This document shows, piece by piece, positions 9,528-18,329 of a stretch of 64,000 nucleotides of DNA. The notes beneath the pieces were generated by a model. It ran no database searches. It saw only the letters and a list, made by a program, of their open reading frames with translations, and was not told where the DNA came from. Source of the stretch: Methanocorpusculum sp. (GTDB lineage Archaea > Halobacteriota > Methanomicrobia > Methanomicrobiales > Methanocorpusculaceae); the NCBI GenBank assembly GCA_017387505.1, contig JAFOFB010000015.1:225469-289468 (forward strand). Direction: 5' to 3'. The position numbers and the translations under genes are program-made. Positions within the stretch are counted from its first letter, which is position 1, and each line of letters begins with the position of its first letter.

Positions 9528-9547
9528 AAATAAAAAAAAGAAGATGA
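9528..9547 (-). terminator. T-rich terminator of fwdDB
   Basis: On the minus strand a tract of eight T in a T/C-rich context lies directly after the fwdDB stop codon, as expected of an archaeal U-tract terminator. Confidence 0.4.
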
Positions 9548-9549
9548 GA

Positions 9550-11271
9550 TTACTTTCTCTCAGCCTTTAAGCGTCTGACTTCTTCTAAAATCTTCGTTAA
9601 GATAACCTCATCAGACGGCATATCGGTATTAAATGCCTTCTTCACGTGGATTGGAACACCGTCTAAGCGGTATGCAGTACCTTCTGCATCAATACCAACA
9701 GATGCTACCGGGATGTGGACCTTTGCGACCGCTGTCGAGAGGGAAATGAACGGATCGAGGACCACAGTATTGATATTTGCAAGATGGGCTACAGTCTCTC
9801 TCGGGAAGTGTGCGCCAAGATCGGTTCCGATGATTAAAACCGCATCCGCCTCATGGTTTGCTAAGATATCAACACCGCTGGTTTCTCCAGGGTTATAGTG
9901 CACAATACCTCTGGAATAATCAACTGCGTGCGGATATCCTGCCGCAAGAGAGAACATCTGGTTTGTACCATCCACATTCCAGTGACCGCGAAGAGGAGTT
10001 AACGTGTACTTCGTGTGGCGGTTGAGTTCATCAACTAACTCGATACCTGCTCTTACATTCTTGTACTTGCCGCGGGACTGTGTCAGACCGATTCCGGTAA
10101 AGAACGAACCAAACTTTGCAGAGAGCAGAATATCTGCAAGCTTAAAGATAACATTTCTCTCAACACCTGCAACGGTCTCAGGGATAACATCCCTTTCTCC
10201 ACGCACACAGGCGCGAAGAGCATTGAACAGAGCAAAGTCTCCTCCAGGCTTTACCTGCACAAACACATCAGCGAGCTTTGCTGTCTCCGACTCTCTGATA
10301 TCGACTACGATAACAGTTCTGTTGCCTCTTCCCTCCTCGCGGAAAGCACCGGTCGAGAAGGTCGAATAACGGGATAAGTGTCTCGGGTGTGCGGCAATCG
10401 GGTTGCATCCCCAGTACACAATAACATCAGCTCTGTTCTTAATCTGACCAAGAGTACATCCCGGGTGCCCGACCTCCTGGACTGCCATAATTGTTGGACC
10501 ATGACACTCGGAGGAACAGTTATCCATGACTGCCCCGACCTCCTCAGCGATTTCAAGACCGATGTGCATAGCTTCTGTTGAAGTGCCCGACCATCCGTAG
10601 AAGAGCGCACGCTTTGCCTCAACGAACATCTTTGCAACCTTCTTTACTGCATCGTCAAAGTCGGTCTCAACCCACTTGTCACCCTGACGCTCGATTGGAG
10701 TCACCATTCTGCCCTTGGAACAGAACTTACCGGTACATAAGATACATCCGTTAACGACATCAGTTACAACGCCGTCTTTTACGTGAAGCTCAAGGTCGTC
10801 GCAGAGACATCCGCAAAGCGGGCATGCCGCATGCTGAACAACCTTTTCTCCCTGCTCAGCACCCGGAAGCACAATGCCTTCAGGTACTTCGTAGCGAAGC
10901 CCTCCTAAGTGCTCCATCAAATCCCATGCGGATTCGAGCGGACGGTCAGTCGGCTCGACCTCGACAGCCATGCCCTTAAAGTCCGGCGCACCTGTTGCGT
11001 GAGTCTTCTCATGCAGGATAAAGTTTGCATGCGGACCGCACGGAATAAAAACAACCCCTTCAGGGGTTTCCGGAGACTCGCGGACATAGAATACTGTCTC
11101 GCCTGCGGTACTCGAGATTAAGACATGGTCTCCTTCCTCAACACCGATTTCCATACAGTCCATCGGATGAAGGAAACAGTACGAAGTCTCGCGTGAGTAC
11201 TCCGGAGTATCCTTATTGTACAGCTGGGCTCCCTGCTCAGGAGTTCGCCCGCTGCTCATCATCATCTTCAT
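9550..11271 (-). CDS. Fused formylmethanofuran dehydrogenase subunits D and B (FwdDB/FmdDB)
   Basis: A 573-residue protein joining two subunits that are usually separate. Residues 1 to about 130 match FwdD, the molybdopterin-dinucleotide-binding beta barrel (MSSGRTPEQG near the start). The rest matches FwdB, the Mo/W catalytic subunit that reduces CO2 to formate before transfer to methanofuran. The FwdB part has the [4Fe-4S] ligand motif CPLCGCLCDD near residue 151 and the metal-ligand Cys in SSECHGP near residue 255, a Cys rather than selenocysteine. The start is set at the ATG of MKMMMSSG because GAGGGAAGAG lies just before it; an upstream ATG at 11328 lacks support. The mobB gene diverges from it. 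Confidence 0.9.
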   Translation of the reverse strand: MKMMMSSGRTPEQGAQLYNKDTPEYSRETSYCFLHPMDCMEIGVEEGDHVLISSTAGETVFYVRESPETPEGVVFIPCGPHANFILHEKTHATGAPDFKGMAVEVEPTDRPLESAWDLMEHLGGLRYEVPEGIVLPGAEQGEKVVQHAACPLCGCLCDDLELHVKDGVVTDVVNGCILCTGKFCSKGRMVTPIERQGDKWVETDFDDAVKKVAKMFVEAKRALFYGWSGTSTEAMHIGLEIAEEVGAVMDNCSSECHGPTIMAVQEVGHPGCTLGQIKNRADVIVYWGCNPIAAHPRHLSRYSTFSTGAFREEGRGNRTVIVVDIRESETAKLADVFVQVKPGGDFALFNALRACVRGERDVIPETVAGVERNVIFKLADILLSAKFGSFFTGIGLTQSRGKYKNVRAGIELVDELNRHTKYTLTPLRGHWNVDGTNQMFSLAAGYPHAVDYSRGIVHYNPGETSGVDILANHEADAVLIIGTDLGAHFPRETVAHLANINTVVLDPFISLSTAVAKVHIPVASVGIDAEGTAYRLDGVPIHVKKAFNTDMPSDEVILTKILEEVRRLKAERK

Positions 11272-11352
11272 ATTCTCTTCCCTCTCGTATATACTCAATA
11301 TGTTTCGGGTAAAAAGTAATAAATCCAACTCACGCGAAACTCTTAACAGTTA

Positions 11353-11784
11353 ATGAAAATTATCAATATTATCGGCCACTCCAACAGCGGAAAGACAACT
11401 ATTGTAAAAGAGTTAGTCCCGATGCTTGCCAAAAATTACAAAGTCGGCACGATAAAACACATGGGACACCACATCTTTGAACTGCCTGCAGGCAAAGATA
11501 CAACGCTTCATTATGAGGCAGGTGCCTCCTGCGGAACAGGAATTGATGCGGAAAAATGTGTTCTTACACTCAGAGGGACTGATGTTTACACCATTTTAGA
11601 CATCTACGTTCTTCTCGGGTATGACTACTGCGTTATTGAAGGCTTCAAGGACGAACAGTTCTCCTGTGTCGTTTTAGGAGACTTAACAACAGCAACGAAT
11701 GTCATCTTAAGAGACGCATCCCCTGCAGAGATTTTTGACGCGCGCGACTCTTTCGAGGATTACACCCCAAGATTCCATGTCTGA
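11353..11784 (+). CDS. mobB: MobB, molybdopterin-guanine dinucleotide biosynthesis adapter
   Basis: A 143-residue P-loop GTPase with Walker A GHSNSGKT at residues 8-15 and the family segment KHMGHH near residue 37. MobB assists MobA in attaching GMP to molybdopterin to give the bis-MGD-type cofactor. Its position about 80 bp from the divergent fwdDB gene suggests it serves formylmethanofuran dehydrogenase. The stop codon overlaps the taw1 start by 8 bp (ATGTCTGA), so the two are co-translated. Confidence 0.88.
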   Translation: MKIINIIGHSNSGKTTIVKELVPMLAKNYKVGTIKHMGHHIFELPAGKDTTLHYEAGASCGTGIDAEKCVLTLRGTDVYTILDIYVLLGYDYCVIEGFKDEQFSCVVLGDLTTATNVILRDASPAEIFDARDSFEDYTPRFHV

Positions 11785-12700
11785 AAAGCCAAAGACACCC
11801 CGCGAACTGCTCCATAGTCAGGGATACAACTTCATAAGCGAAGACAGCAGTGTTGCTGTAAAACCGTGTCTCTGGTGCAAAAGGGCTGTCCGGGGCGGGG
11901 ATTCCTGCTACAAAAATCAGTTCTACGGAATCGAGACCGTAAAATGCGTTCAGATGACGCCGACTCTTCGCTGTAATCAGCGGTGTATCTTCTGCTGGCG
12001 GTCTATAGAACAGGAAATCGAAGACACACGTGTCTTAACTCCGGAAGAGATTATCGCAAAAATCCCGGCTCTTCAGAGAAAGGGACTGTCAGGAGACAAA
12101 CCGTTCTCTGATGCCGCATTCTGGGAAGAGGCAACAACAAACCCAACCCAGTTTGCAGTTTCTCTATCGGGAGAGCCGACACTCTATCCGCATCTGGCAG
12201 AACTCATCGAGCGCTTAAAGGAAGGAGACCACAGCGTATTTGTGGTCTCGAACGGTACAGTCCCTGAGATGGTGGAAAAAATCCGCCCGACTCAGCTTTA
12301 TCTCTCGCTTGACGCTGTAGATTCGAAAAGTTACGAGGAAATCTGCAATCCGATAGGAGATGCTGAGTACATGTGGCAGAATGTTATGAAGTCCTTCTCT
12401 CTTCTCAAAAAGAAGGAGGAAGAAGGAGTCAGAACAGCTGTCCGCATAACCTTGGTTGCCGGGCTCAGTGAAGACTGGGCCTTAGGCTTTGCAAAGATTA
12501 TCGATACTTCACAACCAATGTATGTGGAGATAAAAGGATACATGTATCTTGGATACAGTCGAATGAGATTATCAGAATCGTCTGTGCCGGACATGGATTC
12601 AATCCGTAAGTTTGCATCAGATATCGCTGATGTAATAGGATACGAAATTATGGACGAAAACGTGCCAAGCCGCGTTGTCTGTCTGAGGAGAAAAACATGA
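11777..12700 (+). CDS. taw1: tRNA 4-demethylwyosine synthase Taw1 (TYW1), radical SAM
   Basis: A 307-residue radical SAM enzyme with the CNQRCIFCW motif (CxxxCxxC) near residue 66 and an N-terminal Cys group (CLWCKRA, then [10 protein letters not shown]) that matches the second cluster of archaeal TYW1. It joins pyruvate carbons to N1-methylguanosine-37 of tRNA-Phe to form the tricyclic wyosine base. The open frame reaches back to 11735, but ATG 11777 is chosen because the family N-terminus starts there. It overlaps mobB and, at its 3' end, sepS (ATGA). Confidence 0.92.
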   Translation: MSEKPKTPRELLHSQGYNFISEDSSVAVKPCLWCKRAVRGGDSCYKNQFYGIETVKCVQMTPTLRCNQRCIFCWRSIEQEIEDTRVLTPEEIIAKIPALQRKGLSGDKPFSDAAFWEEATTNPTQFAVSLSGEPTLYPHLAELIERLKEGDHSVFVVSNGTVPEMVEKIRPTQLYLSLDAVDSKSYEEICNPIGDAEYMWQNVMKSFSLLKKKEEEGVRTAVRITLVAGLSEDWALGFAKIIDTSQPMYVEIKGYMYLGYSRMRLSESSVPDMDSIRKFASDIADVIGYEIMDENVPSRVVCLRRKT

Positions 12701-14277
12701 GATTTGACGTTGAGGAATTCAAAGAACGCCGTAAAACCGATTTCGAAGGTGCATGGCATGTGGGTCCGTCTGTTATTACCCCGCCTGTATCGTCTGCTGT
12801 ATATCCGCGCTACACATACAAGCGTGCAAAGGTTCACCCGATTTATGACACCATTGCCCGCCTGCGCGCAGCATACATGAGCATGGGCTTTGACGAGGCT
12901 ATGGTACCAGTCTTCATCGACGAGTCTGATGTTTACCGCCAGTTCGGACCGGAAGCCGCCGCAGTCTTAGACCGCGTTTACTATGTAGGAGGTCTTCCAA
13001 GACCAAACGTTGGAATCTCCAACGAGCGTCTCGCAAAGATTGCAGAAATCATCGGTCACCCGCTCGAGGAAGGAACCGAAGAGAAGCTGATGAAGTGTCT
13101 GCACGGATACAAGAAGGGTAAGTTCGACGGAGACGATTTAACCCACGAGATGTCAGTGGCATTAAAGGTCGATGATGGTGTTGTCGTCCACATCTTAGAC
13201 ACTGTCTTCCCGGAGTTCAAGAACTTAGCACCGGAATCCTCCAGAACAACGCTTCGTTCCCACATGACAAGCGGCTGGTTCATCTCTCTTGCCCAGATGT
13301 GGGACAAGAGCCCTCTTCCAATTCGCATGTTCTCTGTTGACCGCTGTTTCCGCCGCGAGCAGGAAGAGGATGCAACACACCTTAGAACCTATCACTCTGC
13401 ATCCTGTATCGTTGCAGGAGAAGACGTCACCGTCGAGGAAGGAAAAGCTGTAGCTGCAGGTCTTCTTTCCGCATTCGGATTCACCGAGTTCCGTTTCCAG
13501 CCGGATGAGAAGCGCTCCAAGTACTACATGCCGGAAACCCAGACCGAGGTTTACGGAAAGCACCCGGTTCACGGATGGGTCGAGGTCGCAACCTTTGGTA
13601 TCTACTCTCCGTCAGCTCTTGCAGAGTACGGTGTCGGTGTTCCTGTAATGAACCTCGGAATGGGTGTCGAGCGCTTAGCCATGGTCTTAACCCAGGCTGA
13701 GGATGTTAGAAAGCTCTCTCACCCGCAGCTCTACGCCCCGGACTACGCCGATGCAGAAATTGCACGCGGTGTAGGTCTCAAGGAAGAGCCGCAGACAATC
13801 GAAGGCCGTCTTGCTGTCCGCGCAATAATGGAGACTGCCGCCGCAAACGCAAAGGCACAGTCCCCGTGTTCCTTTGCCGCATGGGAGGGCGAACTCTTCG
13901 GTCAGAAGGTCGAAATCTCCGTTGCCGAGCCGGAAGAGAACTCTACTCTCCTCGGTCCTGCCGCACTCAACGAAATCTTTGTTAGAAACGGCGCAGTATT
14001 AGGTGTTCCAGATACCGAGAAGTTCAAGGAAGTAAGAGAGGAAGGCACTCCTGTTGGAATTTCCTTCCTGTTTGCCGCCGCAAACCTTGCTGTTGCAAGA
14101 ATCGAGGAGGCAGCACGTCTTGGAGAGACTGCAAGCGTTCAGATTAAGATGTCCAAGCACCCAAGCGACATCAACATTAAAATCGAAGAGTGGGCAATGC
14201 GTTACATCACCGATAACAAGAGAAAGATTGATTTACGCGGTCCGGTCTTCATGACGGTCTCCTCAAAACTTCTCTAA
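12697..14277 (+). CDS. sepS: O-phosphoserine--tRNA(Cys) ligase (SepRS)
   Basis: A 526-residue class II synthetase that charges tRNA-Cys with O-phosphoserine, the first step of the indirect Cys-tRNA route of methanogens lacking CysRS. The characteristic N-terminus ([20 protein letters not shown]), a TSGWFISLA segment, the class II motif 2 region with [11 protein letters not shown] near residue 210, and [10 protein letters not shown] (motif 3) near residue 325 are all visible. Length agrees with the family. The SepCysS partner is not in the window. It overlaps taw1 by 4 bp and is followed closely by the fumarase genes. Confidence 0.96.
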   Translation: MRFDVEEFKERRKTDFEGAWHVGPSVITPPVSSAVYPRYTYKRAKVHPIYDTIARLRAAYMSMGFDEAMVPVFIDESDVYRQFGPEAAAVLDRVYYVGGLPRPNVGISNERLAKIAEIIGHPLEEGTEEKLMKCLHGYKKGKFDGDDLTHEMSVALKVDDGVVVHILDTVFPEFKNLAPESSRTTLRSHMTSGWFISLAQMWDKSPLPIRMFSVDRCFRREQEEDATHLRTYHSASCIVAGEDVTVEEGKAVAAGLLSAFGFTEFRFQPDEKRSKYYMPETQTEVYGKHPVHGWVEVATFGIYSPSALAEYGVGVPVMNLGMGVERLAMVLTQAEDVRKLSHPQLYAPDYADAEIARGVGLKEEPQTIEGRLAVRAIMETAAANAKAQSPCSFAAWEGELFGQKVEISVAEPEENSTLLGPAALNEIFVRNGAVLGVPDTEKFKEVREEGTPVGISFLFAAANLAVARIEEAARLGETASVQIKMSKHPSDINIKIEEWAMRYITDNKRKIDLRGPVFMTVSSKLL

Positions 14278-14287
14278 AGGAGGTCTC

Positions 14288-15106
14288 ATGCCTTCTCCTT
14301 TTTTTGAAAAAGTCGCTTCAGCAGTCGAGGCGGCGATTCATGATGCGGAAACAGAGCTTCCCGCTGATGTTATTTCAGCCCTGACCCGTGCCTATGAGAT
14401 AGAGACGAGTGCTGTTGCAAAGGGCGAGTATGAGAATATTTTTGAAAACCTGAGGATTGCAAAGGAGCGCGATGTTCCAATCTGTCAGGACACAGGTCTG
14501 ATTGTTATTTATATCACGCTTCCGCCGTATGTGCCGTACTCTGCGGAGCTTTATGAGGCGGCGGCGGAAGGGGTCCGCCGGGCAACTGTATCAGTGCCTC
14601 TTCGGCCAAACGCGGTAGATCCTGTTTCCCGTCACAATTCGGGCAATAACTGCGGCGAGGGGATGCCTTCGATTCACATATCTCCTGGTGATAAGTTCAC
14701 TGTGACTGTTCTTCCAAAGGGTGCAGGTTCGGAGAATATGTCGCAGATTAAAATGATGCTTCCATCCGAGGTTGGAAGTATTGCGGATTTCGTCTGCGAG
14801 GTTGTAAGGACTGCAGGATCACGCCCCTGTCCGCCGATGGTTGTGGGTGTTGGAATAGGCGGTACTTTTGATTCCGCTCCGGCTCTGGCTAAAGAGGCTC
14901 TCCTTTTGTCGATTGATTCTATGGATGAGTTTGAGCAGTCTATCTGCGATAAGATTAATGAGCTTGGAATTGGGGCTATGGGTCTTGGAGGAAAAACGAC
15001 TGCGCTTGCTGTCAAGGTTAAACGCGGGGCGTGCCATACGGCAAGTCTTCCGGTGGCTGTGAATATTCAGTGCTGGTGCTGTAGACGTCGGAGGGTTGAG
15101 TTATGA
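14288..15106 (+). CDS. Fumarate hydratase class I, alpha subunit
   Basis: A 272-residue subunit of the [4Fe-4S] two-subunit fumarase/tartrate dehydratase family. Cluster cysteines are visible in PICQDTGL near residue 60 and HNSGNNCGEGMP near residue 120. Hydration of fumarate to malate fits the incomplete TCA branch used by methanogens for biosynthesis. GGAGGT lies directly before the ATG. The stop overlaps the start of the beta-subunit gene by 4 bp. L-tartrate dehydratase is an alternative that cannot be excluded by sequence alone. Confidence 0.88.
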   Translation: MPSPFFEKVASAVEAAIHDAETELPADVISALTRAYEIETSAVAKGEYENIFENLRIAKERDVPICQDTGLIVIYITLPPYVPYSAELYEAAAEGVRRATVSVPLRPNAVDPVSRHNSGNNCGEGMPSIHISPGDKFTVTVLPKGAGSENMSQIKMMLPSEVGSIADFVCEVVRTAGSRPCPPMVVGVGIGGTFDSAPALAKEALLLSIDSMDEFEQSICDKINELGIGAMGLGGKTTALAVKVKRGACHTASLPVAVNIQCWCCRRRRVEL

Positions 15107-15597
15107 GGCTTACTACTCCTTTAGGTGATGAGGTTTTGTCGCTTAATGCAGGCGACCGCGTTCTTTTGTCAGGTACTGTGTATACTGCACGCGATGAGGC
15201 TCATTTGAGGATTTTAGAGGAGGGTTTTCCGTTCAATCCTGAAGGTGCTGTGCTTTATCACTGCGGCCCTGTGATTTCGGATAATGAGGTGGTAGCGGCG
15301 GGCCCCACGACCTCTGCCCGGATGAATAAGCTCACCAAACCGATGCTTGATGCAGGGGTTTGCGGTCTTATTGGAAAAGGGGGTATGTCTGATGAGGTTG
15401 TTGAGGCTTTGCGCGGCCGAGGGGTTTATTTTGCGTTTACCGGGGGCTGTGCGGCTCTTGCTGCTTCGTGTATGAAGCTTAAAGGTGTGCATTATGCGGA
15501 CCTTGGTATGGCTGAGGCGGTGTGGGAGATTGAGCTTTCTGATATGCCGCTTGTTGTGGGGATTGATTCGAAAGGGAACAATTTGTTTAAGAGATAG
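15103..15597 (+). CDS. Fumarate hydratase class I, beta subunit
   Basis: A 164-residue swivelling-domain subunit matching the C-terminal part of class I fumarase. Conserved segments include LSGTVYTARDEAH near residue 27, YHCGPV near 49, GPTTSARM near 67, GKGGM near 88 and FTGGCAAL near 108. It forms the active enzyme with the alpha subunit encoded immediately upstream. It ends with TAG, the only gene of about 60 read here that does, and codons here are more T/G-ending than in neighbouring genes. Confidence 0.88.
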   Translation: MRLTTPLGDEVLSLNAGDRVLLSGTVYTARDEAHLRILEEGFPFNPEGAVLYHCGPVISDNEVVAAGPTTSARMNKLTKPMLDAGVCGLIGKGGMSDEVVEALRGRGVYFAFTGGCAALAASCMKLKGVHYADLGMAEAVWEIELSDMPLVVGIDSKGNNLFKR

Positions 15598-15745
15598 AGG
15601 ATATGCCAAAGGCATATTCCTCTGATTTTTTTGTTTCTGCGGCTGTCTGTTTGTCGAAGATAGTTCAGGTGTATGCTTCGGATTTGCTCTTTTGCCATTT
15701 CAAGCAGGGGTTTGGTTTCTGTTGGGATGTGGATATTCAAACGTT

Positions 15746-15859
15746 TCATTCAGCTCTCCGTGTTTTGATGTCGTTTCTTACAAGCCGCATGAGTGTAGCG
15801 CTTGTGTTTTTGTTCGCCGGATATTGTTTCCAGGCATCCAGGACTGGTTTTTCCCGCAT
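15746..15859 (-). CDS. Possible small gene with RHH-like sequence, likely remnant
   Basis: The minus strand has a short frame ending at TGA 15748-15746, with an in-frame ATG at 15859. The frame is open further upstream, where it reads VTISIS before that Met. The peptide MREKPVLDAWKQYP then SATLMRLVRNDI resembles the helix-strand pattern of ribbon-helix-helix regulators. The next frame on the same strand starts at 15749 in an ATGA overlap (MKRLNIHIPTETKPLLEMAK) and runs into the antisense of the fumarase gene. The overlap suggests two former coupled genes, now cut off. No family is recognised with confidence. Confidence 0.25.
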   Translation of the reverse strand: MREKPVLDAWKQYPANKNTSATLMRLVRNDIKTRRAE

Positions 15860-15940
15860 GGAGATTGAGATTGTTACATGTTTTGTTATCTTTTCACCAC
15901 GATGGATGAGTTTGGGGAGTCTGTTTTTAATGGTGTGTAT

Positions 15941-16184
15941 GACAATTTGGGTGAGGCGGGATTGTTTGTCATACGAACAATATTTTTAATCTAACGAATA
16001 TTTGGGCTGTGTTTTTGGAACTGAGGTTTGTATGCGGCTGAATTGGGGTGTGAATTTTGTGTGACAATTTGGGTGGGGGAGGATTGTTTGTCATACGAAC
16101 AATATTTTTGACTCAACGAATATTTGGGCTGTGTTTTTGGAACTGGGGTTTGTATGTGGCTGAATTGGGGTATGATTTTTGTAT
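15941..16184. repeat. Two tandem copies of a 122-bp repeat
   Basis: Copy 1 is 15941-16062 and copy 2 is 16063-16184, each starting GACAATTTGGGTG; a third start (GACAAATG) follows at 16185. The copies differ at scattered positions only. Each contains the near-perfect inverted repeat ATTGTTTGTCATACGAACAA (starting 15961 and 16083) and a stretch ending in AATTGGGG. No coding frame is conserved. This could be an iteron-like protein-binding array or a duplicated non-coding transcript. Confidence 0.75.
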
Positions 16185-16230
16185 GACAAATGTACGTATG
16201 TACATTAAAAAAGGATATGGGGGGGGTTGG

Positions 16231-16256
16231 TGTGCGCATGTACGCATATGCGCACA
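16231..16256. repeat. Perfect inverted repeat, 9-bp arms
   Basis: TGTGCGCAT (16231-16239) and ATGCGCACA (16248-16256) flank an 8-base centre. It lies just downstream of the tandem repeats, in DNA without genes. Hairpin or dimer-binding site are both possible. Confidence 0.45.
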
Positions 16257-16340
16257 AGGTGGTTGGAGTTCGATTTTTTGTGTACGTATGTATCTTTTTG
16301 GCTTTGTTTGATTCACTTCAGTGTCATGCGAGGATTCTCC

Positions 16341-16396
16341 GCCGAAAAAGACGCGGCTTAGTAGCTTCGCTCCCTCGCCATTAGCAGGCGGGAACT
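16341..16396. repeat. Dispersed intergenic repeat, copy A
   Basis: A CCGAAAAAG-ACGCGGC block is followed by a 21-bp stretch (16365-16385) beginning CTTCGCTCCCTCGCC that is identical to 18496-18516, then GGCGGGAACT. Both copies flank the acyl-CoA synthetase gene. No transposase is nearby, so this may be a non-autonomous element or a decayed insertion. Confidence 0.5.
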
Positions 16397-16446
16397 CCAC
16401 CAAAAACCCAAGTTGCTCCGCGTTATCACTCGCCAAACACAAAACA

Positions 16447-16465
16447 CACAGAAAACAAAAAAAAG
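16447..16465 (-). terminator. T-rich terminator of the acyl-CoA synthetase gene
   Basis: The minus strand reads a run of eight T followed by GTTTTCTGTG shortly after the stop of the acyl-CoA synthetase gene. Confidence 0.4.
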
Positions 16466-16491
16466 AAGGATGGAAAATTAAACCGCAGAAA

Positions 16492-18177
16492 TCAGGCCTC
16501 GCCCATCTCCTGCTTCTGGAGAGTCACATAATCAACCTTATTCATCTTAGTAAGCGGCAGAGCATCGATAACCTCCACCTTCGTTGGAATACTCCAGCGG
16601 TTCATCTTGTCCTGGGCATAAGCGATTAACTCCGCACCAATAGTCTCGGCATTTGCACCCTCAGCCGGAACAACGAACAGCTTAACTCTCCTGTCCTGCT
16701 TGTATGGAGTTGCAACCGCACAGCACTGCGCAACTAACGGGTGGTCTGCGAAAACATCCTCGATTAAAGACGGGTAAACATTGTAACCGTTCACCTTAAC
16801 CATCCTCTTATGTCTCGAGCGGAAACAAAGAAGACCGTCAACCTTCTGCACAACATCGCCCGTGTGGAGCCACACACGACCATCATCGTGCTTCATCATA
16901 ACAGCCTTTGAAGCCTCCTCGTTCTTGTAGTATCCGGTCATCATACCAGGACCGAAGTAACAAAGCTCTCCTTCCTCGCCCTCAGCAACAGGAGTCGTAG
17001 TTCCCGGCTCTGTGATGCAGATCTCAACACCGCCAAGCGGAACACCGATACATCCGTTTGGAAGGAATCCGTACTCATTCGGAGTTAAGATACATGCACC
17101 GCACGACTCGGTTAAACCGTATCCTGCTCTGAACTTTACCTTCGCATTGTTCTTCTTTAAGAGTTTGTTGTACTTATCGGTTAAGTCGTTGGAGACACGG
17201 TCACCGCCTGATACGACAAGCTTCACATCTGATAAGTCATAGTCCTGAAGCATCGGGAAGAGACGCTCGAACATGGCAGGAACTCCAGGGATGAAGATGA
17301 CGTGCTCTTTTTTAATCTGCTTGAAACATCCTTTTGTCTCGAATCTCGGGACAAGGACGACCTTCATTCCGGAAATCATCGGTGCGTGGATACAGACAGC
17401 AAGACCGAATGCGTGGAAGATTGGAAGAAGTGCCAAAAATCCGTCCTCGACATCGGTGTTTCCTTCTCCGACCTCGACTAACATCTGCATGGAGATGGAG
17501 TTTAAGGCATAGTTGGAAATCATAACCGCCTTGGATACTCCGGTTGTGCCGCCAGTGTACATGAGAACCGCGGTGTCTTCTGCCTTTCCTTCCTCTGCCG
17601 GGAGTACAAATCCGCTCTTGAGCTTCTTTTCTCCTTCCTTGAGGAATGCAGTCCACGGGGTAATCTTTCGAACTTCCTTGGCAGGGCCGTACTTCTTCAT
17701 GGCGATGCCGTATCCAATCTTCATTGCAGTTCCGACCGGGTTTGACGGGAAGTATCCTCCTGTTTTGCAGCGGATGACTTCGACGTCGCGTCCTGATACA
17801 AGCTCTTCGTTTAACTCAACGGTAAAGACGAATCTGCTTTCGGTTAAGTCGATTGCGTGCTGGATTTCCTGAAGGGAGGATAACGGGTGCACCATGTTTG
17901 CGACAGCTCCGATTCTGTTAATCGCATAGATGGCTATAACTCCCTGCGGGATGTTTGGTGTAAAGACGGTGATCGATTCTCCTTTTTTTACTCCGCGTGA
18001 GAGAAGGGCTGCGGCGATGCAGTCAACTTCATGCATGAACTGTTTCCAGGTGATGTGGTTTCCGTAGAATGCGAGAGCAACACTCTTGTCACCTGAGCGT
18101 TCATATCCGCGAAGTAAGGATTCATAGAGAGAACGCTTGTCTTCTTCAGTGTAATGTAATGCTTCCAAAATCTCCAT
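16492..18177 (-). CDS. AMP-forming acyl-CoA synthetase (fatty-acid-CoA ligase-like)
   Basis: A 561-residue ANL-superfamily enzyme. The phosphate-binding motif MYTGGTTGVSKAVM is near residue 205, GYGLTESCG near 345, the HTGDVV Asp near 436, and hinge plus KVNGYNVYPSLIEDV near 465. The catalytic Lys region TKMNKVDY is at the C-terminus. It would activate a carboxylic acid as acyl-AMP, then thioesterify it to CoA; chain length is not predictable. GGAGG precedes the ATG, and a TATA box lies about 45 bp upstream. Repeat-rich non-coding DNA lies on both sides, so it may be an acquired gene. Confidence 0.86.
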   Translation of the reverse strand: MEILEALHYTEEDKRSLYESLLRGYERSGDKSVALAFYGNHITWKQFMHEVDCIAAALLSRGVKKGESITVFTPNIPQGVIAIYAINRIGAVANMVHPLSSLQEIQHAIDLTESRFVFTVELNEELVSGRDVEVIRCKTGGYFPSNPVGTAMKIGYGIAMKKYGPAKEVRKITPWTAFLKEGEKKLKSGFVLPAEEGKAEDTAVLMYTGGTTGVSKAVMISNYALNSISMQMLVEVGEGNTDVEDGFLALLPIFHAFGLAVCIHAPMISGMKVVLVPRFETKGCFKQIKKEHVIFIPGVPAMFERLFPMLQDYDLSDVKLVVSGGDRVSNDLTDKYNKLLKKNNAKVKFRAGYGLTESCGACILTPNEYGFLPNGCIGVPLGGVEICITEPGTTTPVAEGEEGELCYFGPGMMTGYYKNEEASKAVMMKHDDGRVWLHTGDVVQKVDGLLCFRSRHKRMVKVNGYNVYPSLIEDVFADHPLVAQCCAVATPYKQDRRVKLFVVPAEGANAETIGAELIAYAQDKMNRWSIPTKVEVIDALPLTKMNKVDYVTLQKQEMGEA

Positions 18178-18218
18178 CCTCCATGTAAATATGGAACAGT
18201 ATCTAATTATCTGTCTGA

Positions 18219-18229
18219 TAGGGTATATA
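18219..18229 (-). promoter_or_regulatory. TATA box of the acyl-CoA synthetase gene
   Basis: On the minus strand ACTTATATACC lies 42-52 bp upstream of the ATG at 18177. This gives a leader of about 20 nt containing the GGAGG ribosome-binding site. Confidence 0.5.
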
Positions 18230-18329
18230 AGTCCTTGTAGGATTTACCTGACACCATGTTGGTTATGTGATATTATACTTGTGGTCGAAAGGGGGTGCGC
18301 ACATGTGTTGTGTATTGGTGTTTTGGTGT

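Noticed and set aside
15603-15989. A 128-codon plus-strand frame after the fumarase genes
   Set aside because: Its hydrophobic residues come from reading the complement of a Lys- and Arg-rich minus-strand frame; no ribosome-binding site or family match.
15941-16184. CRISPR array
   Set aside because: The unit is 122 bp and repeats directly without unique spacers; no cas genes are nearby.
16321-16629. A 102-codon plus-strand frame crossing the dispersed repeat
   Set aside because: It runs into the antisense of the acyl-CoA synthetase gene and encodes only the repeat.
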